Positions 8,068 through 15,014 of a stretch of 21,587 bases of DNA are shown in pieces (position 1 is the first letter of the stretch; every line of letters begins with the position of its first letter). The DNA is from Rhodoferax sp. (GTDB lineage Bacteria > Pseudomonadota > Gammaproteobacteria > Burkholderiales > Burkholderiaceae_C): positions 1 through 21,587 of the forward strand of contig JAIFMA010000096.1 of the NCBI GenBank assembly GCA_020048795.1, in the 5' to 3' direction. Under the pieces are notes generated by a model, which was given only the letters and a program-made list of their open reading frames with translations, did not search any database and was not told where the DNA came from. The position numbers and the translations under genes are program-made.

Positions 8068-9276
8068 TCAAAACGGCCAGCCAGTGTCGTCATCGATGAT
8101 GGTGCGAACTGCGGTCAAACGCACCACACCGACGGCAAATTCAGCCCCCACCGGGTCGGTCACGTCCAGATAAAAAAACTCGTCCGGCTCAGCGTACCTG
8201 TCGCCCATGATCTCCACCGGGATTGCCACCTGTGATTCACCCGGGTACATCACCACTGTGCCGCTGATCGCCAGGTAGTCCTGGCCTGCCAGGGCCGTGC
8301 CGTTGCGCGTGGCGTAGCGGACACTGATCCAGTCCAGTGGATTCGCACGAACCCCGTTGAATTGCAGCAAAAAATAGGCAAGACTGGTGCCGCTGTCGTC
8401 TTCCAGCACCTGCTTTTGAACCTGTGATGCCGCGGTGGGTGCGTTGGGGTACTGGGCACGCAAGCTCTGGTCAATCCACTGCTGGTAGTAACTCACCCGT
8501 TGCCAGGCTGAAATTTCGCCGTAGCTGCTGTTGACCTGATCGTCAATATCAGGGTGCGCCCTGGCCGTACTCAAACTGGCGGAGTAACTTGCCACGCCGG
8601 CCACCTTGCCATCCAGAAACGCCGGCCCGCCACTGTCGCCCGACGTGATCAAACCTTCATGCTGGCCCAATCCGGTGTCCGACACGTTCATCAAACGACC
8701 CAGCGCATCGCGGGTAGTGGTGCCATTGTCAAAGTCGGCCACCAGTTGTGAGTCTGCTGCAGGGTACCAGCCCATGGAGGCACCCAGGATCTGTTTCAGA
8801 TCGGCGGCATCAACATCGAAACGGTTGTTGGCCCACTGTCGCAGGGGCGCACCGCTGTAGCTTTCCAGGTCACCTGTGGCGCCTGTACCCGGCACCCCGT
8901 AGCCTACCAGCGTCAGTGTTTGCCCAATTTCATTGTTGGCACGGTACAACTCGTAGCGCTCAGCCGTCAATGGTGCGCTGCCCGAAAGCCAGACCAGCGC
9001 CAGATCATGGTTGTTGTTGACAGCTTCATAGTCGGGCATGACGCTGACCTGGCCGCTGGTCACGGTTTGCGTCCCGGTGGTGGTTTCAAACATCACGTTG
9101 GCCGAGGTGCTGCCATGCGAGAACAGATGCGCCGCCGTCAGTACGGCCGCGCCGTCATAAAGCAGGATGCCGCTGCCATAAAAGCCGGAGACCGAAACCC
9201 GGACCACCCCGTCAAAGCCCATGCCCGCCACCGCCCGGTTGCGCAGGTCGGTGTAAGCGGTGACAGTGCTGACCAT
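8068..9276 (-). CDS. Trypsin-like serine protease with C-terminal Calx-beta domain
   Basis: The 402-residue product has a chymotrypsin-fold domain at ~20-272 with the full triad: His50 in LTAAH, Asp91 in HDLAL, Ser215 in SGDSGGPAF. A Calx-beta domain (~285-398) follows, with its typical pattern of NGTALAGQDYLAISGTV, then PGESQVAIPVEIMGD and PDEFFYLDVTDP, ending IIDDDTG. There is no N-terminal signal peptide (MVSTVTAYTDLRNRAVAG is not hydrophobic). Calx-beta repeats and acidic C-termini are common in proteins secreted by type I systems, so export through a type I pathway is a reasonable inference, perhaps using the TolC-type channel encoded at 15015. It is the last gene of the six-gene minus-strand cluster, 11 bp after the glycosyltransferase, with AGGG upstream of the ATG. 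Cytoplasmic action is unlikely but not excluded. The substrate is unknown. Confidence 0.88.
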   Translation of the reverse strand: MVSTVTAYTDLRNRAVAGMGFDGVVRVSVSGFYGSGILLYDGAAVLTAAHLFSHGSTSANVMFETTTGTQTVTSGQVSVMPDYEAVNNNHDLALVWLSGSAPLTAERYELYRANNEIGQTLTLVGYGVPGTGATGDLESYSGAPLRQWANNRFDVDAADLKQILGASMGWYPAADSQLVADFDNGTTTRDALGRLMNVSDTGLGQHEGLITSGDSGGPAFLDGKVAGVASYSASLSTARAHPDIDDQVNSSYGEISAWQRVSYYQQWIDQSLRAQYPNAPTAASQVQKQVLEDDSGTSLAYFLLQFNGVRANPLDWISVRYATRNGTALAGQDYLAISGTVVMYPGESQVAIPVEIMGDRYAEPDEFFYLDVTDPVGAEFAVGVVRLTAVRTIIDDDTGWPF

Positions 9277-9287
9277 GAGCCATTACC

Positions 9288-10523
9288 CTAGGTGTGCCCC
9301 AAGGCGTCCACCCACTGCAACTGTCGTGGTAAGCAAACATTCGCCAGATCGTAGTTGACCTGAGCGAATACGCGGGCTGCGGCTCCCAAGCGCGTGCGCG
9401 CAGGTGCGTCGTCCAGCAAGGCGCACACCTCGTTAGTTAGCGCCTTGGCATCAAAAAAATCAACCAGGCGTCCGGTCTGATCCTGCATCACCGCTTCGCG
9501 CAGCGGTGGTGTGTCGCTTGCCACAATGGCGCAACCTGCGCTCATGGCCTCCAGCAGGCTCCAGCTCAGCACAAACGGATAGGTCAGGTACACATGGACA
9601 CGAGACAACTGCAATAAGGGAATGAAATGCTGGTACGCAATGTGGCCCAAAAAATGCACCCGCGCCCAATCAGCGTCGCTGATTTGCGCACGTACTTCAT
9701 CGACAAACAGGTCCTTCCAGTTGCCACCACCAGCCGGGCGCGCACCATAACTGACATCGTTGCCCCCCACAATCAGCACCCGAGCTTTCGGGCGACGACG
9801 CAGCAGCTCGGGCAACGCGCGCATGAAAATGTGGTAGCCGCGGTACGGCTCCAGATTGCGGTTGACAAAAGTCACCACCTCGTCCCGTCGCGACAATGTC
9901 ACCCGATCCCCCAGACGCAAGCTGACATCAGGGTTGGGGGCCACTGCATTTGTGTCAATGCCGTCGTGAATCACCGCAATGCGGCTGCGAAACGGTTCAG
10001 GAAACGTGCTGGCCTGCCAATGTGTGGGCGACAGGCCAGCATCGGCCACATCAAAATGCAGCAGGTTGTTGAGGTTTTTCAGGCGAATGCGACACGCTTC
10101 GCCCGCGTCGGCGGGTCCAAACTCGGCATCGAAACCCACATCAACGCCATGTGCATGGTAAAAAAACTCACAGTAAATTCCCAGCCGGGCAGCCGGCCAC
10201 ACCTCTTTGAGAAACAGGCTTTCGCCCCAGCCTGGATGCGCAATGATCACATCGGGGCGCAGTCCCTGTTGCTGCAGTTGCAGCGCGGCCCTGAAGCAGG
10301 CCTCGGCACGGATCGTCTTGGTTTCAAAGTCAGTCAACCAGGGATGTATGCCGGCGGTGCTGCCGCGACTGGCCGTGTAAGGCAACAACCTGACTCCCTG
10401 CCAGTCGCTGGACTCACTCTGGCGCATCGTCATGGCCGCCACCGTGTGCCCCTGCCGGACCAAAGCAGGGGCCAGGAACTTGAACTGACCCGGAAAATTT
10501 TGGTGGACAAACAGGATATTCAT
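9288..10523 (-). CDS. Family 4 glycosyltransferase (GT-B fold)
   Basis: This 411-residue protein starts MNILFVHQNFPGQFKFLAPAL, typical of a GT4 subgroup whose N-terminal half forms the acceptor domain. The C-terminal half has the nucleotide-sugar domain: FVNRNLEPYRGYHIFMRALP, ARVLIVGG, then YLTYPFVLSWSLLEAMSAGCAIVASDTPP and GRLVDFFD. The usual GT4 EX7E motif keeps only its second glutamate (LLEA); Phe occupies the first position. From memory this is normal in this subgroup. No membrane segment is present, so it should act at the cytoplasmic face. It probably transfers a sugar to a lipid-linked or protein acceptor; neither donor nor acceptor can be read from the sequence. It lies 28 bp downstream of the unknown 163-residue gene. 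Placement in the lap cluster suggests a role in a surface glycan or in modifying a surface protein. Confidence 0.9.
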   Translation of the reverse strand: MNILFVHQNFPGQFKFLAPALVRQGHTVAAMTMRQSESSDWQGVRLLPYTASRGSTAGIHPWLTDFETKTIRAEACFRAALQLQQQGLRPDVIIAHPGWGESLFLKEVWPAARLGIYCEFFYHAHGVDVGFDAEFGPADAGEACRIRLKNLNNLLHFDVADAGLSPTHWQASTFPEPFRSRIAVIHDGIDTNAVAPNPDVSLRLGDRVTLSRRDEVVTFVNRNLEPYRGYHIFMRALPELLRRRPKARVLIVGGNDVSYGARPAGGGNWKDLFVDEVRAQISDADWARVHFLGHIAYQHFIPLLQLSRVHVYLTYPFVLSWSLLEAMSAGCAIVASDTPPLREAVMQDQTGRLVDFFDAKALTNEVCALLDDAPARTRLGAAARVFAQVNYDLANVCLPRQLQWVDALGHT

Positions 10524-10551
10524 GGACGTGCCCTGATGATAAGCGCAGGTT

Positions 10552-11043
10552 TCAGTGCAGTATCACCGGCTTGTTGACAGCCGAGGCACTCTCATGCACC
10601 CACTGCGGCCAGACATCGCTGGACCAGTCTGCTTTTTGCCACGCTTGATGAACCATGCCAAGCCATTGGCGCAGGGCCCGGGCGTCGAGCTCCATGGTGG
10701 CGCATTGATCATCGGCACCTCGAAAGCCCAGGCTGATTTTGTCTCTGGATTTACCGATGTCCACCGCGATCGCGAGCCATTGTGCGCTGCCCTGCATCGT
10801 CTGCACAGGTGCCTGCGGAACAAGGTCGGCCTTGGCGCGCTGTTGCTCAAAGCCATGCACCAACTCCGCCATGATAGGGTCACTGGTTTGACGATCCAGC
10901 CAGCTCAGCAGGGTTGGCAGCATCACCGCCAGCATGCGGCGACTGAGCCATATCACCACCGTGGCACCCCGACCATCATGGGCAGACAGGCGTAGGCGAT
11001 CCTGTTGTGCATCAAACTGCGTGGTCACGGTCTGTAGCAGCAT
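10552..11043 (-). CDS. Unknown 163-residue protein of the lap cluster
   Basis: I do not recognise this family. The product is soluble, without signal peptide or membrane helix. It alternates short beta-like stretches with helices: MLLQTVTTQFDAQQDRLRLSA, GATVVIWLSRRMLAVMLPTLLSWL, WLAIAVDIGKSRDKISLGF, then a Trp-rich end (WLGMVHQAWQKADWSSDVWPQWVHES). The start ATG is at 11043. It lies 18 bp downstream of the transglycosylase stop and 28 bp upstream of the glycosyltransferase start, which strongly implies co-transcription with both. A regulatory or chaperone-like partner for another product of the operon is possible, but nothing in the sequence proves this. Confidence 0.78.
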   Translation of the reverse strand: MLLQTVTTQFDAQQDRLRLSAHDGRGATVVIWLSRRMLAVMLPTLLSWLDRQTSDPIMAELVHGFEQQRAKADLVPQAPVQTMQGSAQWLAIAVDIGKSRDKISLGFRGADDQCATMELDARALRQWLGMVHQAWQKADWSSDVWPQWVHESASAVNKPVILH

Positions 11044-11061
11044 CGGCCAAAAATCCTGTGG

Positions 11062-12048
11062 TCAGCGCGCTTTGATAGCCAGCCAGGGCGACGCGGTGGT
11101 GAGTGTCTCGTCAAACTTGTGCTGAACCCCACCGTAGAGACCCACGATGCGTTTCACGTAGGCGCGGGTTTCCGGGAAAGGCGGCACGCCCTTGTGCTGG
11201 TCCACCCGGCCCTCGCCAGCGTTGTAGGCGGCCAGCACATAGGGCACATTGCCACGGTAATACGATAGCAGCCAGCGCAAGTAGCGCATGCCACCGCGCA
11301 TGTTTTGGGTTGCATCAAAGGCGTTGCGAACATTGAATCGTTCAGCCGTGTCAGGAATGAGCTGCATCAGGCCGGTGGCGGCTTTGGGCGATTGCGCATC
11401 GGTTTGAAAGTTGGACTCCACAGCAATCACCGACAGCACCAGCCGGGGGTCCAGCGAATACCAGGCGCTCAGGGTGGTGGCGACCGGCACGATCCAGCGC
11501 TTGGCAGGTGGCATTCTCAGCAGATACAGATCGATGCCAGGGCTCGTGTTGGCAGCAAGGTTCAGGTCAATACCATTGAAAATCGCCACTATCGCAGGCC
11601 CTTTTTCTGGCAGTTGGTCATGGTTGACGCAGGCTGGCAACTCGGTTGACATCAGTTGGATGTTTTCGAGCATCTGCTGGGCCTGGGCATGACCCAGGGC
11701 GGATGCCACTGAAAACAGCGATGCCGCATGGGCCCGATTTTCGGGGACGCCCTGGCCGAAGGCATACAGCATGCCCAGGCGATATTGGCCTTCGGCACTG
11801 CCCCAGCGCGATGCCTGGCAGTACAGCACCGCAGTTCGCCAGGCAGCGTCCGGCGTTGCAGGCGCAGATTCAATGTCGCTGGCCTGCTGCAACACTTGAC
11901 GCACCGCTGGCGGCGCGTCCTCCAGCACGGCGCTGGAAGTTGGTCCAGGCAAACTGCCTTGCGCCAGGGCCGGGTTGGCCAGGCTCACTACAGCGCCCAG
12001 CACGGGGGCCAGGATGAGACCCGCTCGCCGACACAAATCCGTGTTCAC
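11062..12048 (-). CDS. Periplasmic lytic transglycosylase with Sel1-type repeats
   Basis: The product has 328 residues. It starts at a GTG whose codon overlaps the lapD stop (GTGA, 12045-12048), a classic sign of translational coupling. Residues 1-30 form a signal peptide ending PALAQ. Residues ~82-125 hold Sel1/TPR-like repeats (GSAEGQYRLGMLYAFGQGVPENRAHAASLF). The SLT domain (~188-305) has catalytic Glu211 in AVESNF, then ATGLMQLIPDTAERF, MRGGMRYLRWLL and LAAYNAGEGRV. Such enzymes cleave the MurNAc-GlcNAc bond of peptidoglycan without water. In this cluster a likely role is local wall opening for a secretion system or surface structure, or wall turnover linked to biofilm state. The pairing with lapD through overlapping codons points to matched expression. 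Confidence 0.93.
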   Translation of the reverse strand: MNTDLCRRAGLILAPVLGAVVSLANPALAQGSLPGPTSSAVLEDAPPAVRQVLQQASDIESAPATPDAAWRTAVLYCQASRWGSAEGQYRLGMLYAFGQGVPENRAHAASLFSVASALGHAQAQQMLENIQLMSTELPACVNHDQLPEKGPAIVAIFNGIDLNLAANTSPGIDLYLLRMPPAKRWIVPVATTLSAWYSLDPRLVLSVIAVESNFQTDAQSPKAATGLMQLIPDTAERFNVRNAFDATQNMRGGMRYLRWLLSYYRGNVPYVLAAYNAGEGRVDQHKGVPPFPETRAYVKRIVGLYGGVQHKFDETLTTASPWLAIKAR

Positions 12049-13958
12049 TGGATGCCCGGCCCGGTGGCCCCGTCAAAGCCCAGGGAAGTCAGCAGGGGCA
12101 GGTCGTCGCGGCTTTGCACGCCGAGCGCCACCACGGTGATGCCAATCGAATGCGCCACCTTGCACAAGCCTTTGAGGAACTCCTGGTTGCCAGGGTTGTC
12201 GGCCAGACCACGGATATAGCTTGGATGCACCTTGATGTAGTCCAGCCCAAGATCGGCGAGTTTGTCGCTTTCGGCAAAGCGCTGGCCAAAGTACTCCACA
12301 CCCACGCGGCAACCCAGAACCTTCAGGTTGCGTGCCAGATCACAGAAGGCATCAAACTGCCGGAATACACCGTACTCGGGCACCTCAAACAGCAGGCGTT
12401 TGCAGACCTCGGGGTAGGCCTTGAGCAGTTGGGTCAGCTCGTTCCTGAAGTGGAAGTCGGCAATGGTCTCGGCCGAGAGATTGACAGCGATGTCGCCGGC
12501 AATGGTTTGCAGGCGTTCGATGGCCAGTTTCACCACGCCCAGATCAATCGGCGCGGTCAGGTTGAGTTGTGCCGCCATCGGCATGAAGTCACCCGCTGAC
12601 ATCAGGGTGCCTGCCGCATCGGTTTGCAGGCGGATCACGCCTTCATTGTGCAGGGCGCTGGTGCCATCACCCGACATGACCGGGAAGAAGCTCAGTGCCA
12701 GACGCCCGCCGCTGACTGCCTCGGTCAGCAGGGTTCGCCATTGTTCGGCAGGCACCGGCACCTTGGCGTTGCCATCTTCCACCGCGTGCCACGCATTGGG
12801 CCCCTTGCTGGCGGCCTGCGCCAGCGCTTCATCCACACTGGCCAGCAAGCCCCCGATGTTCTGATCATGGTGGTAGCGCACAGCACTGACGTGGAACAGC
12901 TCGGGTACCCGGTCGGCCCACTTGGGCAATACGTTCTGTGTCAGCTTCTCATGGATGTCTTCAGCCGCCTCGTGGGCAGTCTCAAAGCTGGGGCAGACGA
13001 TGGCAAATTCGGCACCCTTGACACGTCCGGCCCGCTGGCCGATGCGTCCGTTGCCACTGTTGTAAAGCTCGGTACCCACATCCTTGAGCAATGCATCGGT
13101 CTGCTGATGCCCAAGATGGGCGTTGAGTTCAGTGAGGTCGAGCAATCGCACCATCACCAGGCTGCCGCTGGAGCCAAACTGGTCACCTTGAACGGCTTCA
13201 CGCAAATGTGACATGAAGTATTCCCGGCTTGAGAGCCCTGTGACGGCATCGCGGTTGACTTTTTTGCGCAAGGCATCGAGCCGTGCGGCTTCTTCGTTGA
13301 ACATGGTCTTCAGGCGCCCCACCATGTCATTCATGGCACTGGCAACGCTTTTGAGCTCAGGGGTGCGTGGCACCTTGATGGTGACAAAACGACGTTCGGT
13401 GATGGCGTGAGCCTGGTCCACCACCTCGGACAAGGGGCGCGTGATGATGCGAATGAGCTGGGTGCCCACGATCCCGGTGATCACGCTACCCACGACAAAC
13501 CACAACAGCAGTTCAAGCATGCCGTCCCATAGGCTTTTGTAAGCGTAAACGTCCTGGCTGGCCAGGGTAAGGGTGCCGTACTGGATCCAGCCATCCTGAA
13601 TGAGTGCTTGGCCGGGCTCAGCATGGATCGGGATCAGTTTGACAAACCAGGCGGGTGCACCCAGCTCATGGCTGGTGGCGATCTTTTCCACCAGGGTTTT
13701 GCCAGTCGGTGAGACGACGCGGATAAAACGGTAGTGGCCGGCATCGAATTGCGCTGCCAACTGCAACTCGACGGTAACTTCGTCCTTGGGCAACTGGGTC
13801 AGTGACAGGGCCAGCGAGGTGGCGTTGTCGATGTTCTTGACCTGAAGTTGCTGCTCCAGGTAGTGGCGTGCCGACAACACGCTGACCACCATGCTGACAC
13901 CAAAGGCCAGCGTCATGACCAGTGCAATGGCAATCCAGAGTTGTTTGATGAGGGACAT
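12045..13958 (-). CDS. lapD: LapD-type c-di-GMP receptor with degenerate GGDEF and EAL domains
   Basis: LapD is an inner-membrane receptor. When c-di-GMP binds its EAL-like domain, its periplasmic domain sequesters the protease LapG and so keeps the surface adhesin attached. The 637-residue product has TM1 (~5-30), a periplasmic LapD/MoxY-type domain (~31-143), TM2 (~146-170), a HAMP linker (~168-222), a GGDEF-like domain (~236-393) and an EAL-like domain (~405-637). The GGDEF signature is KGAEF (314-318), and the EAL position reads EGVIRL (439-444). Both are degenerate, consistent with a receptor rather than an enzyme, as in characterised LapD. Trp124 in DGWIQYG sits close to where Pseudomonas fluorescens LapD has the Trp125 that contacts LapG (from memory). 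It ends GATGPGIQ. It lies 45 bp after lapG and overlaps the next gene by 4 bp. No strong Shine-Dalgarno sequence is evident. Confidence 0.93.
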   Translation of the reverse strand: MSLIKQLWIAIALVMTLAFGVSMVVSVLSARHYLEQQLQVKNIDNATSLALSLTQLPKDEVTVELQLAAQFDAGHYRFIRVVSPTGKTLVEKIATSHELGAPAWFVKLIPIHAEPGQALIQDGWIQYGTLTLASQDVYAYKSLWDGMLELLLWFVVGSVITGIVGTQLIRIITRPLSEVVDQAHAITERRFVTIKVPRTPELKSVASAMNDMVGRLKTMFNEEAARLDALRKKVNRDAVTGLSSREYFMSHLREAVQGDQFGSSGSLVMVRLLDLTELNAHLGHQQTDALLKDVGTELYNSGNGRIGQRAGRVKGAEFAIVCPSFETAHEAAEDIHEKLTQNVLPKWADRVPELFHVSAVRYHHDQNIGGLLASVDEALAQAASKGPNAWHAVEDGNAKVPVPAEQWRTLLTEAVSGGRLALSFFPVMSGDGTSALHNEGVIRLQTDAAGTLMSAGDFMPMAAQLNLTAPIDLGVVKLAIERLQTIAGDIAVNLSAETIADFHFRNELTQLLKAYPEVCKRLLFEVPEYGVFRQFDAFCDLARNLKVLGCRVGVEYFGQRFAESDKLADLGLDYIKVHPSYIRGLADNPGNQEFLKGLCKVAHSIGITVVALGVQSRDDLPLLTSLGFDGATGPGIQ

Positions 13959-14003
13959 AGTGGGCTCAGTGGGTGATGAAATGGAATATGGGGCAAGCGT
14001 CGC

Positions 14004-14687
14004 TCACAGCCCGTCCTGGTGCATACGCTCCAGCACATCGCGCCAGCGTGACAAACGGGCCGTGGGGTCAGCCGTGGAGGTGGTGGCCGCGCCTGACCAC
14101 AAGCCTTCGCTGTTAAAACTGAAGACCGGCGCCAGGTCCGGACGTTGTGAGGCTTTGCGGACGCTGGTGATCATGTTGTCAAGAATCATGGGCTCCTCGG
14201 TGGGTTGGGGGTAAAACCCCAGCACCATGTGGGCCACCGTTGCGCCACCTGCTTTGGCACGAACATAAATGAGCCGCAGGTTCTGGTTGTTGACCCCCAG
14301 CATCAGCAATGTCATGTACTTAGAAATTGCAAAGTCCTCGCAATCACCCGTGGCGCGGCCGATGGTTTCCAGGGGCGTTGACCAGTAGTCTTCCTGCTGC
14401 CAGATGGTTTGGTCGGAGTCGTACAGAATGCGCCGATTGAAAAAGGTGTTGACCTTGTTGAGCTTGTCCACATCAGGCAGGCTGCGGGCTTCTTCCATCA
14501 TCTTGCGCCAGGCCACAACGGTTTCGCTAGCAGCAGCACCATAACGTTGCAGGGCCAGCGCCTGCACCTTGTCAAGATCCGGAGCAGCCAAGCTAATGGT
14601 CAGAGCCAGAAGCGCCAGCAGCAGGCCAAAAACTCGCCTGATCGCCTTCAAATGGGCACCATGGGTGTTGGCATCATGTGGTTGCAT
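14004..14687 (-). CDS. lapG: LapG periplasmic cysteine protease (bacterial transglutaminase-like, C93)
   Basis: LapG clips the N-terminal region of LapA-type adhesins to release them from the outer membrane when c-di-GMP is low. The 227-residue product has a hydrophobic N-terminal export signal (~17-35). The catalytic triad is Cys116 in RATGDCEDFAISKY, His153 in TVAHMVLG and Asp170 in MILDNMI. Each residue is exactly 19 below the published Pseudomonas fluorescens positions (C135, H172, D189, recalled). Asp115 and Glu117 flank the cysteine, where LapG binds calcium. It is the first gene of the minus-strand cluster, directly before lapD. The ATG at 14687 has no strong Shine-Dalgarno sequence; a TTG at codon 13 would give a shorter signal peptide and is a possible alternative start. 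Confidence 0.94.
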   Translation of the reverse strand: MQPHDANTHGAHLKAIRRVFGLLLALLALTISLAAPDLDKVQALALQRYGAAASETVVAWRKMMEEARSLPDVDKLNKVNTFFNRRILYDSDQTIWQQEDYWSTPLETIGRATGDCEDFAISKYMTLLMLGVNNQNLRLIYVRAKAGGATVAHMVLGFYPQPTEEPMILDNMITSVRKASQRPDLAPVFSFNSEGLWSGAATTSTADPTARLSRWRDVLERMHQDGL

Positions 14688-15014
14688 GGTACTAAAGGGT
14701 AAGCAAATAGCAGAAAAACTGCTTGTTGTTTTTGCGCTTTACTAAATATTTGGTAAAAAATTGTAATCACGTTACAGTATCAGGTATTCTGAAATTTGGA
14801 GGGCTTTTTGATTTATAAAACGCTAGCATCTTGCGCTAAAAAGACGTACTGTACCGCCTCCTAGACCAAAGCACCGGGTTGCCAAACTGGCGGCTTCACG
14901 ATGAGTTCATCTGTTCACTCAAGCTTTGTTTTGTGGCTGCTGTGTGCGCTGCCGTACAGACAGACGGGTCAACCCGGTAAAGCATGGCTTAGCGCTTTTA
15001 CTCTAAGGAACATC
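14688..15014. promoter_or_regulatory. Divergent lapG / TolC intergenic control region
   Basis: This 327-bp AT-rich gap must hold the promoters for both directions. It contains AGCAG-N5-CTGCT (14709-14723), a near-perfect dyad ACTAAATATTTGGT (14741-14754), a dyad TGTAA-N5-TTACA (14762-14776) and CGGGT-CA-ACCCG (14965-14976). A weak plus-strand promoter can be read as TTGTAA (14761-14766), 18-bp spacer, TATTCT (14785-14790); the TGTAA dyad would overlap its -35 box. The remaining ~220 bp before the TolC start hold no gene I can support. I looked for a c-di-GMP riboswitch and did not find its conserved core. Confidence 0.45.

Noticed and set aside
9627..10577. A 316-codon plus-strand open frame over the glycosyltransferase
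   Set aside because: The opposite strand encodes a full GT4 enzyme; this product has no recognisable domain and fits a shadow frame.
14790..15014. A c-di-GMP riboswitch in the long leader of the TolC-type gene
   Set aside because: It would suit the locus, but I could not find the conserved riboswitch core sequences.
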